Below, one piece after another: positions 46,108 through 55,815 of a stretch of DNA of 64,000 nucleotides (within the stretch, counting starts at the first letter, position 1; each line of letters opens with the position of its first letter). The translations under genes and the position numbers were made by a program. The stretch spans positions 124,001 through 188,000 of the forward strand of contig DRFI01000017.1 of the NCBI GenBank assembly GCA_011050675.1. Direction: 5' to 3'. Source of the DNA: Maribacter sp. Its GTDB lineage: Bacteria > Bacteroidota > Bacteroidia > Flavobacteriales > Flavobacteriaceae. The notes under the pieces were generated by a model, which was not told where the DNA came from, made no database searches, and saw only the letters and a program-made list of their open reading frames with translations.

Positions 46108-46788
46108 TTAATGATGATTAAAATGATGAAAAAGAGCAATGAAAATAAAACCTAACGGAATTATTATTGCATACAGTTTACCAAAAAATTGTAATTTTTC
46201 TTTTCTCATACTAGATGCACCGGCAGACTGAAATGCAGAACTAAAACCGTGCATAAGGTGTAGTGATAAGAAAACAAAAGCGATAACATAAGCACCAACC
46301 CGAAGTGGGTTTTCAAACTTATGGGCAAGTTCTTCAAAATATCTGAAGCCTTCACCATTTGGCACTAAACCGGTCATGTCGCCTTGAATATACTTCGTAT
46401 TAATTTCTGGAATCCAAAAATCAATAAAGTGAAGTACCAAGAAAGCCAAAATGGTTAAACCGCTATAAATCATATTACGGCTCATCCATGATGAATTTGC
46501 TGCACCATTGTTTTTAGCATATTTCTTTACTCTAGCACCTCTATTCCTTGCTTCTAAAATGAAACCCATAACAAAGTGATAGACTACACCGAAAATTAGG
46601 ACAGGTTGCAACACATACTGAACGGCCCAAAAAGTACCCATAAAATGCGAAGCTTCATTGAACGCATCTGGACTGAAAACCGATAACATGTTAATTGCAA
46701 AATGCTGAAGTAGAAAAAACATTAAAAAGAAAGCAGAAAGCGCCATTGCGTACTTTCTACCAATCGAAGATTTAAAAAATCCGCTCAT
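46108..46788 (-). CDS. sdhC: Succinate dehydrogenase cytochrome b subunit
   Basis: A 226-residue membrane anchor with five predicted helices (about 12-33, 55-77, 106-125, 160-182, 200-222) and histidines in helices (LLQHFAINM, VVYHFVMGF, VLHFIDFW, LHLMHGFSS) suited to di-heme b binding. This is the fused b558-type anchor, so no sdhD is expected. It is the first gene of sdhCAB, 12 bases before sdhA. Confidence 0.94.
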   Translation of the reverse strand: MSGFFKSSIGRKYAMALSAFFLMFFLLQHFAINMLSVFSPDAFNEASHFMGTFWAVQYVLQPVLIFGVVYHFVMGFILEARNRGARVKKYAKNNGAANSSWMSRNMIYSGLTILAFLVLHFIDFWIPEINTKYIQGDMTGLVPNGEGFRYFEELAHKFENPLRVGAYVIAFVFLSLHLMHGFSSAFQSAGASSMRKEKLQFFGKLYAIIIPLGFIFIALFHHFNHH

Positions 46789-46807
46789 TAGTTGTTAATT
46801 TTATATG

Positions 46808-46838
46808 CGAATTTACATCACAAGCAAGTTATTAACAA
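46808..46838 (-). promoter_or_regulatory. Candidate sdhCAB promoter
   Basis: On the minus strand TTG (46838-46836), a 20-base spacer and TAAATTCG (46815-46808) give a promoter with one mismatch to TAnnTTTG, 20 bases before the sdhC ATG. Confidence 0.4.
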
Positions 46839-46868
46839 GAATTAATGGGTTTTAGTATGCCTATTTAG

Positions 46869-46886
46869 ATTGATTTTAAAATCAAT
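46869..46886. promoter_or_regulatory. 18-base palindromic operator candidate upstream of sdhCAB
   Basis: ATTGATTTTAAAATCAAT is perfectly palindromic. The half-sites TTGAT/ATCAA are those of FNR-type regulators but the spacer is 6 bases, as in CRP sites, instead of 4. Its centre lies roughly 70-75 bases upstream of the predicted sdh transcription start. Confidence 0.45.
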
Positions 46887-46954
46887 TTTCAAGATGTTTA
46901 AGGTTTACCTTGAATTAAGGCTTCGGAATTATGAATCTTTCAACAAAACGGTAA

Positions 46955-47389
46955 TTATAGAATATCTGCTTTAGCTGGTTTTTTTGAAATATTCAATGCC
47001 CATTCTACCGCTTTGTCTAAATCTTTGAATTCTTTAATTCTTTTTGGAAAAATTAAACGTTTTAACATCAAACTAACTATGTTGCCATTTAAGGGACCTA
47101 CTGAAGCAATATGCTGCATGTCAAAACGGTTTTTGTGAAACTTGAACCAATCAAATGGAGCTACATTATATTTATTGATTCTATTGGCAATATATATTAA
47201 TGGAATTGTATCATCATAAATTTCTTGAGCTGCGTAGACAGCTTTTTTTGCATTATCCCATTTGAAACGAACTCCTTCGTGCATTTCTGATATAACAATA
47301 CCTCCTTTGAAGAAGTAGAATACACCAAATTCAAATTCCCTAATCTCTCTGATTTGATTAAATAATTCGAGTTCTCGAATTCGTTTCAT
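46955..47389 (-). CDS. Hypothetical protein, possible STAS/SpoIIAA-like fold
   Basis: A 144-residue soluble protein without signal peptide or membrane helix. The alternation of strands and helices (FEFGVFYFFKGGIVISEM, WDNAKKAVYAAQEIYDDTIPL split by a turn, LIYIANRINKY, then KEFKDLDKAVEWALNI) resembles SpoIIAA/STAS-like small proteins common in Flavobacteriaceae. This is a fold-level guess. It stands alone between the sdh operon and the DUF2721 gene. Confidence 0.6.
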   Translation of the reverse strand: MKRIRELELFNQIREIREFEFGVFYFFKGGIVISEMHEGVRFKWDNAKKAVYAAQEIYDDTIPLIYIANRINKYNVAPFDWFKFHKNRFDMQHIASVGPLNGNIVSLMLKRLIFPKRIKEFKDLDKAVEWALNISKKPAKADIL

Positions 47390-47499
47390 GCCTGTTTCTT
47401 AACGGGAGGCAAAAATACTGATTATTACCTGAATAGCTTATAAAAACATCGATAAACGGTATGCTTATTAGTTAGAATCAGTTTATAAAAAAAGTAAAA

Positions 47500-47889
47500 T
47501 TACTTTTCCATATCCTTTAATTGAATTTCTAAGGCTTTTGTCGATAATTGAACTTCTATTAATGATAGTACTAAAGAGATCATTAACGCAAATAGGCTAA
47601 TACTAAATATTAAACTAGCCCAAAAAATTAAATCAGCATAAATTAGAGCCATAGTTATAACAGCCAATAGAAAACTTATAATCGCTGTAGCTTGCATGTT
47701 TTTTATGATTGTTAGTCGCTTGCGTAATTTTTGTACTTGTAAACCAACAGAAGGAGATGCGGTTTCCTGATATTTTTGATGTAATTGACGTATTAATGCT
47801 GCAATGGCTAGATAGCGCGCGTTATAGGCAAGCATAGTTAGAGAAATGGCGGGAAAGAGTAGTGCTGGTATTCCTAAAGTTAATTCCAT
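47500..47889 (-). CDS. DUF2721 family membrane protein
   Basis: A 129-residue protein with an N-terminal membrane helix (about 5-25), a basic helical stretch (LIRQLHQKY and VQKLRKRLTIIKN) and two further helices (about 72-88, 92-112). It matches the DUF2721 family, whose function is not known. It starts 12 bases after the cupin gene on the minus strand and is probably co-transcribed with it. Confidence 0.78.
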   Translation of the reverse strand: MELTLGIPALLFPAISLTMLAYNARYLAIAALIRQLHQKYQETASPSVGLQVQKLRKRLTIIKNMQATAIISFLLAVITMALIYADLIFWASLIFSISLFALMISLVLSLIEVQLSTKALEIQLKDMEK

Positions 47890-47901
47890 ATTTAGTTCTT
47901 C

Positions 47902-48240
47902 TTAATCTGTGGCTATGCCAAAATAGGTCCAAGTAACATCTACTGAAAAAGGATTGCGTTGCCCATGTATCTCGCCCGGTTCTATGGTTATACAATTACC
48001 CGGTCCAACTTCATAATCTTTTCCTGAAATTGTAAAAATTGCGTTGCCAGTTTGAATATGAAATACCTCATACATAGTATCATGCTGGTGTAATTCTACT
48101 TGTTGACCGGGTTTAAAAGCGGCAGTACCGTACATCATTAATTGAGGTATTTCACCACGATTTATCAATGTTCTTTTTTTAATCTCCGCATTATGGCTAA
48201 CTTCTAAATCTTGTAGTTCATTCCAGTCAACTATCTTCAT
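47902..48240 (-). CDS. Cupin domain protein
   Basis: A 112-residue single cupin barrel. The metal-binding motifs are PGQQVELHQHDTMYEVFHI (His, His, Glu) and GPGNCITIEPGEIHG (His). Small cupins of this type may be enzymes or ligand-binding proteins; nothing here identifies the ligand. It lies 4 bases downstream of the large propeller gene. Confidence 0.85.
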   Translation of the reverse strand: MKIVDWNELQDLEVSHNAEIKKRTLINRGEIPQLMMYGTAAFKPGQQVELHQHDTMYEVFHIQTGNAIFTISGKDYEVGPGNCITIEPGEIHGQRNPFSVDVTWTYFGIATD

Positions 48241-48244
48241 TGGA

Positions 48245-51097
48245 CTATTCTATTTCAAAAGTGATGTTTTCAGTGGTGCCGTTACCTTTAATTTCTACTG
48301 TAAATGAACCTTTTGGTAGATACGTACTGCCGTTATCTGATTGCTTTAATTCTGTTTTATGTTTTTTAAGGTAATTCAGCTTTCCAATTTTTGAGAATGC
48401 TAAATCGTATGATAAAATGTTTAAACCTTTGTTTGCTATGATTTCGGTTTCGCTAACAATAATATCATCGGCAGATTTAATTTTAGCTTGGTAAAGATCA
48501 TCATTATCAGAATAAAAAGTAATATCTAAACCTGGTGTACTTGCTTTTGACCAAGAGCTCCATGAATTACCCCATCGTTTAGAATGTTGTATGTTTTCAA
48601 TAGGATATATATGTAATTTCTTATTTAATATATCTGACGTCATATTTTGAAGCGATGAGATATCTGCCTTGTAAATACTTCTACCGTGAGTAGCAACCAA
48701 TAGATGTTTAGCCTTTTTTTGAATAGTTAAATCATGTACAGCCACATAAGGCATTCCATTTTGAAAAGAATTCCATGATGCCCCGCGATCAAAGCTCACA
48801 TATAAACCATTGTCGGTACCTACAAATAACACATTCTCATTTTCGGTATCTTCAATGATAACATTTACGGCAGCTGTAGGTATGTTGCTTGAAATATTTT
48901 TCCAAGTAGCACCTTTATCCTCACTAACATAAACATAAGGTGTAAAATCATCTGAACGATACCCATTTAAAGTTGTATATACTCTATTCTTTTTATGTTT
49001 AGAAGCGATTACCCTGCTTACCCATAAGTTCTGAGGTAGGTTTTTAGAAATAACCTCCCAGCTTCCACCACCATTTTCTGTTCGTTGTATAAGTCCGTCA
49101 TCACTACCGGTATACATCAATCCGAATTTAAATGGAGATTCAGAAATAGTCGCTAAGGTTCCAAAGGCTACATTTCCTTTTTTACCGCCTTGAGTTAAAT
49201 CGCCCGAAATGGTTTCCCAAGTATCACCTTGGTTCAATGAGCGATGCAGCTTATTGCTTCCCATGTATAATATATCTTGATTATGGGGAGATAATAGAAT
49301 AGGAGATTGCCAATTAAATCGATACGGAGTCTCTCCCAATTCATGTTTTGGCTGAATGTAATTTCTCTGGTCTTTTTCTAAATCTATTCTAAAGTAATTA
49401 CCAAATTGATACCCTGTATAAACAATACTTGCATTTCTACTATCTACTTGAACTTGCATACCGTCTCCACCTAAAATAGATTTCCATGGGTACTGACCTG
49501 TTTGTTGCCATTTTGTGTTTTCTTCGGCATTATGTGGTCCCATCCAAACTCCATTATCCTGTAGCCCACCGTATACGTTGTATGGTTCTTCATTATCTAC
49601 AGCAATGGCATAGAATTGACCTACTGTTGGCGAGTTGTTTTTAAACCAATTTTTACCATCATCATAACTAGTGTTTACTCCACCATCGTTACCATTGATT
49701 AAGTGTCCTGGTAAATTAGGGTTGACCCAAAGTGAATGGTGATCAGAATGTACATTATCGTCATTGATTGAAGTATACGTGTTGCCACCATCTTTAGAAG
49801 AAATAATAGGCACTCCAGATAAATAAATAGCATCAACATTATTAGGGTCTACACTTATTTGAGCAAAATAGTAACCGTAGCTATAGAAAAGATCATCTAT
49901 ATATTCATCGTTTTGTTTTGCCCATGTTTTTCCGGCATCATTGCTACGAAATACTTCAGCGCCTATTACAGGCGTATCAAACAACATAGAATTTGCATCT
50001 TCTAAATACAGTGCTAAATCTGCAGGTTGCACCGAATTACTACGTACCATTTGCTTTACATTGGCAGCTCTATATTTTTCTTGAAAGTTATTGGTCTTTA
50101 AAAACTCGTTCAGGTCCTTATCATTCAGGTCTAGAAATTGTTCTTTTGAAAGGGATTTGAAATCGGCTTTTGTTAAGCCAACTGATTTTTCTTTCTTCTC
50201 CTTTGATTTATTTCTTCTAAATTGATTGTCATGAACAGCATATACGGTATTGTCATCAAAGACAGCTAAGCCTATTCTGCCAACTCCATCTCCTGTAGGG
50301 AATCCACTTGTTGGGGTAGAAATTTTAGCCCAAGTATTTCCTGCATCTATACTTTTGTAAATGCCAGATCCTTCGCCGTTTCCAATAAAATCCCAAGCTT
50401 TTCTATCTTTTTGCCATGCAGCGGCATACTGAACGTTATAATTGTTTGGAGAAATCGCTACATCTATAATACCGGTTTCTTCATTAATGAACAATGTATT
50501 TTTCCAAGTTTTACCACCATCTGTGGTTTTATAAATTCCACGTTCCTTATTCGGCGAATACAAATGTCCGGTTACACCAATTGTTACATCATTTGAATTG
50601 TTCGGGTTAATTACAATTCTCCCAATATGATGCGAATCGCTTAAGCCCATATGTTGCCACGTTTTGCCTTTGTCGGTAGACTTTAAAATCCCGATTCCTG
50701 CATATGAAGAACGAGAAGAATTATTCTCACCTGTACCTACCCAAATTGTTCCACTTTGCCAGTGTACCGCTATATCACCAAGATTCTGGGTCTGGGTTTC
50801 ATCCATTACAGGAGTAAAAGTATTTCCGTTATTATTGGTATACCACAAACCGCCAGAAGCATAAGCAACATAATACTCTGTGGGGTTATCTTCGTTTACC
50901 GCTAAATCTACTACACGACCGCTCATTACAGACGGGCCAATATTTTTCAACGGTATATTTTGAACCAAAGAACTAGCGTCCATGGTTTTTTTAACCATTA
51001 AAGATTCGTTTACTTTTTGTGAAGTAGTAGGCTGAATTTGTGCCGATGCAATTGAAATACTAGTAAATAATAGAAAGTAGAACTGTTTCATTTTCAT
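48245..51097 (-). CDS. Secreted Asp-box (BNR/sortilin-like) beta-propeller protein
   Basis: A 950-residue protein with a signal peptide (1-19, SIASAQ) and at least ten Asp-box hairpins of the SxDxGxTW type, for example KSTDKGKTW, KTTDGGKTW, RSNDAGKTW and VSFDRGASW, enough for two VPS10-like propellers. Two stretches (about 280-370 and 800-950) are not repeats. I see no T9SS C-terminal sorting domain. Related flavobacterial proteins are annotated as glycosyl hydrolases without proof. Two M28 peptidases follow upstream on the same strand, which suggests extracellular peptide use. Confidence 0.82.
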   Translation of the reverse strand: MKMKQFYFLLFTSISIASAQIQPTTSQKVNESLMVKKTMDASSLVQNIPLKNIGPSVMSGRVVDLAVNEDNPTEYYVAYASGGLWYTNNNGNTFTPVMDETQTQNLGDIAVHWQSGTIWVGTGENNSSRSSYAGIGILKSTDKGKTWQHMGLSDSHHIGRIVINPNNSNDVTIGVTGHLYSPNKERGIYKTTDGGKTWKNTLFINEETGIIDVAISPNNYNVQYAAAWQKDRKAWDFIGNGEGSGIYKSIDAGNTWAKISTPTSGFPTGDGVGRIGLAVFDDNTVYAVHDNQFRRNKSKEKKEKSVGLTKADFKSLSKEQFLDLNDKDLNEFLKTNNFQEKYRAANVKQMVRSNSVQPADLALYLEDANSMLFDTPVIGAEVFRSNDAGKTWAKQNDEYIDDLFYSYGYYFAQISVDPNNVDAIYLSGVPIISSKDGGNTYTSINDDNVHSDHHSLWVNPNLPGHLINGNDGGVNTSYDDGKNWFKNNSPTVGQFYAIAVDNEEPYNVYGGLQDNGVWMGPHNAEENTKWQQTGQYPWKSILGGDGMQVQVDSRNASIVYTGYQFGNYFRIDLEKDQRNYIQPKHELGETPYRFNWQSPILLSPHNQDILYMGSNKLHRSLNQGDTWETISGDLTQGGKKGNVAFGTLATISESPFKFGLMYTGSDDGLIQRTENGGGSWEVISKNLPQNLWVSRVIASKHKKNRVYTTLNGYRSDDFTPYVYVSEDKGATWKNISSNIPTAAVNVIIEDTENENVLFVGTDNGLYVSFDRGASWNSFQNGMPYVAVHDLTIQKKAKHLLVATHGRSIYKADISSLQNMTSDILNKKLHIYPIENIQHSKRWGNSWSSWSKASTPGLDITFYSDNDDLYQAKIKSADDIIVSETEIIANKGLNILSYDLAFSKIGKLNYLKKHKTELKQSDNGSTYLPKGSFTVEIKGNGTTENITFEIE

Positions 51098-51162
51098 GTT
51101 TTATATAGCTAGTGGTAAGTTAATGATTACTTTTTCTCTTGGTATTAATTGTGCTTATACTA

Positions 51163-52884
51163 CTATTTTGTCTCGCTCAGAGATTTAGTAAATTCATTAG
51201 ATTTAGAGCTAATATTTAAATGTGCTTTTTTAATAGCACTTGACACTGTATTATCTGTATTGGGCACTACATCTTTTACTGTTGCGATGGCTTTTTTATA
51301 CCAATCTTCCCAAGCTCTTAAAATGACAATTTCATCATCAATTTTTTCACCTGTTTTAATTGCTTTAAGACTTAATTGAAATTCATTTTCTAAACGTTCA
51401 ATTGCTCTGCGTTCTAAATCTGAGATTTGATTTAATGCAAAATTTGAACCTGCATTTACCAACTCTAAACCACTAACTAAAGCTGCCGTCCCAACATTTT
51501 TCAATGTTTCTTGAGATACCTTATCAATACGGTCATTATCGGTATGGTAAAATTGATCCGTAAAATGCCAAAGTAGTAGTCCGGGGATATTTGCTTTTAA
51601 AAATGGAGTGTGATCACTACCTCCTTCAAAAGGATTGGTTTCTACCACCCAATTGGCGTGTTTGCCTTGTTTTTTAAAAGTGGAAAGTATGAAATCGTTT
51701 AAGTAATGCGGCTTCATATCTTCTATAGATAAAACATCACCACCCCATTCACTATGTTTGTCATTTCCACGGGTCCATATAGCACTTGGGTCTGGCATTT
51801 TTTCGATTAAAAAAGTACCTCCTGTAATCGCAGTGTTTTCGCCGACCATGTCCAAACTAATTCCCCATTTAATGCCTTTGGCTCGTTTTGAGTCTTCTTC
51901 AATATACCTGCGAGTAGAAATAATTTCATCTCCCCATAAAAAGGTCATGGTTCTGTCAAACTCAATTTTGCTTTCAGAGTATAACTTAGCAGCCGTTTTA
52001 GCCATTTCTAATTGAGCACCTACACCAGTTGCGTTGTCATTAGCGCCAGGTTCTTGAATATGTGCACTATATACCAAGCGTTCATCTGGTAATACACTAC
52101 CTTTTATATTAGCAATAATGGTTAGTTCTTCTGATGGGTACCTTTTGGTCTGTATATTGACCATTACTTCGGTTGACCCTTTTTTAAGCTTTGCCGTTAA
52201 CTTTTCTTTCGCTTCGTAGGATAATGCAATGCCCCAAAAATTGGTGTCATTTTGAGAAGGAAGACTTCTGAACTGAATGGAGGTTTTGTTTTTTTCTGGT
52301 TGTAAATAATCAGGATTGTCATAGGTGATAATACCTATGGCACCTTTTTCAATAGCTATCTTGTAGATTTGACGAGCTTTTAGTTCGGCAAAAACTACTT
52401 TTCCTTTTACCGAAATAGTATTTAAATCATCTACAGATTTTATCCAAACCAGTTCAGCTTTAATTCCCTCTTTTGGTGTGGAAACGGAATTTAAATAGGT
52501 CATATTCCGGTTCGTTTCAGAAAGTAACAATGGTTTTTCAGTTCCTGCAATTTGTAATGAAGCAGATATGGGTTCCCAAGTTTGGTTGTCCATAGCCCGT
52601 TTTTCTATACGATAGGTAAGTCGGTCTTCTGCCTTGGCATTCTCTTCTAAAACATAACCGGCCGCTTGTAGGCTATCTGCTATTAGGTAGATGGTTTTAT
52701 TGAATCCTGTATTACCAACAACACGCCAATAATCCTCCACAAAATCTGTGGTTTCATATGCAATCTTGCCCGTAAATTCGGGTCTTATTAAACTAAAATA
52801 ATCCACTGATATTTCTTCAGAATGCTGAGAGCATCCCGTTAAAAAAGAGAAACAGAGTATTGAAAGTATAATACTCCGTTTCAT
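51163..52884 (-). CDS. M28 family zinc peptidase (lipoprotein)
   Basis: A ~573-residue exported peptidase with lipobox LTGC. A PA-like insert precedes the M28 domain, whose metal ligands are in YSAHIQEPGANDNATG, LWGDEIISTRR, SLDMVGENTA and GSDHTPFLK. The usual acidic pair reads GDE instead of GEE. It should release N-terminal residues or dipeptides in the periplasm or at the outer membrane. I chose ATG 52884 (MKRSIILSIL); an open frame upstream reaches 52932, overlapping the next gene. Confidence 0.85.
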   Translation of the reverse strand: MKRSIILSILCFSFLTGCSQHSEEISVDYFSLIRPEFTGKIAYETTDFVEDYWRVVGNTGFNKTIYLIADSLQAAGYVLEENAKAEDRLTYRIEKRAMDNQTWEPISASLQIAGTEKPLLLSETNRNMTYLNSVSTPKEGIKAELVWIKSVDDLNTISVKGKVVFAELKARQIYKIAIEKGAIGIITYDNPDYLQPEKNKTSIQFRSLPSQNDTNFWGIALSYEAKEKLTAKLKKGSTEVMVNIQTKRYPSEELTIIANIKGSVLPDERLVYSAHIQEPGANDNATGVGAQLEMAKTAAKLYSESKIEFDRTMTFLWGDEIISTRRYIEEDSKRAKGIKWGISLDMVGENTAITGGTFLIEKMPDPSAIWTRGNDKHSEWGGDVLSIEDMKPHYLNDFILSTFKKQGKHANWVVETNPFEGGSDHTPFLKANIPGLLLWHFTDQFYHTDNDRIDKVSQETLKNVGTAALVSGLELVNAGSNFALNQISDLERRAIERLENEFQLSLKAIKTGEKIDDEIVILRAWEDWYKKAIATVKDVVPNTDNTVSSAIKKAHLNISSKSNEFTKSLSETK

Positions 52885-52913
52885 CTTTATTTTTTTATAC
52901 ACATATTTAAATG

Positions 52914-54365
52914 TTATTCCTCCCATTTCCATTCATTACCAATAATCAATTTCTCTTTTAAATCGTTCTTGATCATGAACTCTTTAGTGGTTTCGCTATC
53001 CATTTTCGTCGCTGGTAACTTATCGGCATTTGCTACTGCATATAACATCATAGTACCAAAACGAGCCGTGTTTTTCATATGGTCTTCGTTTACCAGATTA
53101 AAATCATCACAATCAGAATGATAACAACCATAAATAGAGCGGTCTAAATTACTGTGTACAGATAAAATTGGAACACCTTCTAACATAAACGGTTGGTGAT
53201 CGCTATGTAAGCCAGATTTATTTGAAAAAGTATTTTGATAAATAGTATCCTGCTGCTGAATTGCAGCGCCTAAATCTTTAAAGAATTTTTCATCATCTAG
53301 CTTTCCGCCAGCGTTCATGCCAATTGGGTTACCAGACATATCTAAGTTCATCATGTATTTGATGTTCTCAATTGTGTTGTTTTCAATAGCCTGTTCTACT
53401 AAAAATTTAGAACCAAGTAGTCCTTGTTCTTCTCCCATGAACATTACAAATTTCACCGTACGTTTTGGTTGTAAGTTGTTTGCCTTGAAAGCTCTTGCAA
53501 TATCTAAAACAGCGAAAGAACCAATACCGTTATCAATGGCGCCAGTTGCTAAATCCCAAGAATCTAAATGACCTCCAAGTACAATTTCTTCTTGTGGTAT
53601 TTCGCTTCCAGGTAATGTAGCTACAACATTTCTTGCTTTAATAACATCACTTGTATTGGTCATATCAATTTTAGCAGTGGCTTTTTTAGATTTTAACGTC
53701 TCTTTTAACGCCATACCATCTTCTTTACCAATACATATGGCAGGTATAGGAATCAATTCTCCTGTTACAGAAGCGGTACCAGTTAATAAGACACCGTTAT
53801 CTACTTGATTAATAATGATGATGCCAATTGCTCCATATTTAATAGCTAAAGCAGTTTTTTCGCTTCGGTGTAAATTGCTAAGTCCTTCTGCGCTACCTGG
53901 TAAAATAGAAATGTAGACCAATGAAATTTTTCCTTTCACAGCATCTGGGTTAGCCGCATAGTCAGCATCTAAACCATTGCCCATATCTATTATCTCTCCT
54001 GTAACATTTGCTTTAATAGGTGCGTGACCTAGCGTTACAACTTTAATGTCTTTATCATTAATTTGTAAAGAAACTTCGCCTCTTGCCCATGCTTCTACTT
54101 CAAAAGTTTGGTAAGCAACATCTTCAAAACCATATTCCTTGAATTTATTGAACGTGTATTCTTCTGCCTTGGCTCCGTTTGTAGATCCAGTTAGTCTATG
54201 ACCAATGGTCTCTGTAGCCTCTTTTAAGGCGCTATAACCTTTAGAATTTTGTTTGATCTCGGTATCTATTCTGGTAAATAGTTCAGATTGAGATTCTTCT
54301 TTTTTGGTTTCTGAACATGCTTGTAGGCATAGGGCGCCAATTAATAGGTAAGCGATTTTTTTCAT
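52914..54365 (-). CDS. M28 family aminopeptidase (lipoprotein)
   Basis: A 483-residue exported aminopeptidase with lipobox LQAC, a PA domain (about 130-235, AIKYGAIGIIIINQVDNG) and a canonical M28 site: GGHLDSWDLATGAIDNG, FMGEEQGLLGS, NLDMSGNP and GLHSDHQPF. All five zinc ligands and the catalytic Glu are present. I chose ATG 54365 (MKKIAYLLIGAL). With the neighbouring M28 gene it forms a peptidase pair. Confidence 0.92.
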   Translation of the reverse strand: MKKIAYLLIGALCLQACSETKKEESQSELFTRIDTEIKQNSKGYSALKEATETIGHRLTGSTNGAKAEEYTFNKFKEYGFEDVAYQTFEVEAWARGEVSLQINDKDIKVVTLGHAPIKANVTGEIIDMGNGLDADYAANPDAVKGKISLVYISILPGSAEGLSNLHRSEKTALAIKYGAIGIIIINQVDNGVLLTGTASVTGELIPIPAICIGKEDGMALKETLKSKKATAKIDMTNTSDVIKARNVVATLPGSEIPQEEIVLGGHLDSWDLATGAIDNGIGSFAVLDIARAFKANNLQPKRTVKFVMFMGEEQGLLGSKFLVEQAIENNTIENIKYMMNLDMSGNPIGMNAGGKLDDEKFFKDLGAAIQQQDTIYQNTFSNKSGLHSDHQPFMLEGVPILSVHSNLDRSIYGCYHSDCDDFNLVNEDHMKNTARFGTMMLYAVANADKLPATKMDSETTKEFMIKNDLKEKLIIGNEWKWEE

Positions 54366-54513
54366 GGAGTTGTTTGTTTTTGGTTGAAGCATACAAGTTA
54401 GCTAATTTGTTGCTAAGAATATGTGGTTGGTTTCTTGTAAATTATATAATTCTATGCCCTATTTTCTGAGGAAACAACACATAATGCGTAATTTTATGTC
54501 AAAATTAAAATTC

Positions 54514-55806
54514 ATGAAATACGATCAAATACCTAACTCCCTATTTATAAAGAACCGTAAGAAGTTTATGGATCGCATGCAGCCTAAGAGTATTGCTGTA
54601 TTTAACTCTAATGATATTTACCCTATAGGAGCCGATAGTGTCTTGCCTTTTGAGCAGCATAGAGATATTTACTATCTATCTGGAGCTGATCAAGAGGAAA
54701 CCATTTTGGTGCTTTTTCCTGATGCTATTAATAAAAAACACCGCGAAATTTTATTTGTTCGTGAAACTAATGAGCATATTGCCATTTGGGAAGGTGCTAA
54801 ATTAACAAAAGAGAAAGGCACCGATGTCTCTGGCATAGAAATGATTTGTTGGTTGAAGGAATTTGATAAAATTTTCTTTGATTTGATGACCGAGGCCGAG
54901 ACTATTTACTTCAATACTAATGAGCATTATAGACAAGCTGTAGAAACACAGACACGTGAAGATAGATTCATTGAGAAATGTAAGCGTGAATATCCAGCAC
55001 ATAAAGTTGCTAAAAGCAATCCTATTCTTCAGGAAATAAGAGGAATCAAAGAACCTGAGGAAATTGATATCATGCAAACTGCATGTAATATCACAGAAAA
55101 AGGATTTCGCAGATTACTTGGTTTTGTGAAACCAGGAGTCATAGAATATGAGATTGAAGCAGAACTATTACATGAATTTGTACGAAACAAGTCTAAAGGT
55201 TTTGCATACCCACCAATAATTGCCTCTGGTAATAATGCCAATGTTTTGCACTATTTGGAAAATAATAAACCATGTAACGCAGGAGATTTAATTTTGATGG
55301 ATGTAGCTGCTGAGTATGCTAATTATTCAAGTGACTTAACAAGAACTATTCCCGTAGACGGTAAATTTACTAAGCGCCAAAAAGAGGTGTATAATGCCGT
55401 GTTACGTGTTAAAGATGATGCCACTAAGATGTTAGTGCCAGGTACATTATGGGCAGAATACCATAAGGAATGTGGTAAACTAATGACTTCTGAACTTTTA
55501 GGTTTGGGTTTATTGGATAAAGCCGATGTGCAAAACGAAAATCCTGAATGGCCTGCATATAAGAAATACTTCATGCACGGTACAAGTCACCATATAGGGT
55601 TAAATACTCATGATTATGGTGCGTTGAAAACGCCTATGAAAGCAAATATGGTATTCACCGTAGAACCAGGAATTTATATTCCAGAAGAAAATATGGGTAT
55701 TCGTTTAGAAGATGATGTGGTAATTCAAGAAAAAGGAGAGCCTTTTAACTTAATGGCAAATATTCCTATTAAGGCTGATGAGATTGAGGAATTAATGAAC
55801 AAATAA
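54514..55806 (+). CDS. pepP: Xaa-Pro aminopeptidase (M24B)
   Basis: A 430-residue aminopeptidase P. The N-terminal creatinase-like domain (VFNSNDIYPIGADSVLPF, FEQHRDIYYLSG) leads to the pita-bread domain with metal ligands in LMDVAAEYANYSSDLTRT (two Asp), HGTSHHIGLNTHD (His), FTVEPGIY (Glu) and GIRLEDDV (Glu). It removes residues preceding proline. I chose ATG 54514 (MKYDQIPNSLF); the frame is open back to 54421, but those residues match no family N-terminus. The next gene starts 9 bases later. Confidence 0.93.
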   Translation: MKYDQIPNSLFIKNRKKFMDRMQPKSIAVFNSNDIYPIGADSVLPFEQHRDIYYLSGADQEETILVLFPDAINKKHREILFVRETNEHIAIWEGAKLTKEKGTDVSGIEMICWLKEFDKIFFDLMTEAETIYFNTNEHYRQAVETQTREDRFIEKCKREYPAHKVAKSNPILQEIRGIKEPEEIDIMQTACNITEKGFRRLLGFVKPGVIEYEIEAELLHEFVRNKSKGFAYPPIIASGNNANVLHYLENNKPCNAGDLILMDVAAEYANYSSDLTRTIPVDGKFTKRQKEVYNAVLRVKDDATKMLVPGTLWAEYHKECGKLMTSELLGLGLLDKADVQNENPEWPAYKKYFMHGTSHHIGLNTHDYGALKTPMKANMVFTVEPGIYIPEENMGIRLEDDVVIQEKGEPFNLMANIPIKADEIEELMNK

Positions 55807-55815
55807 GATTAGAGA

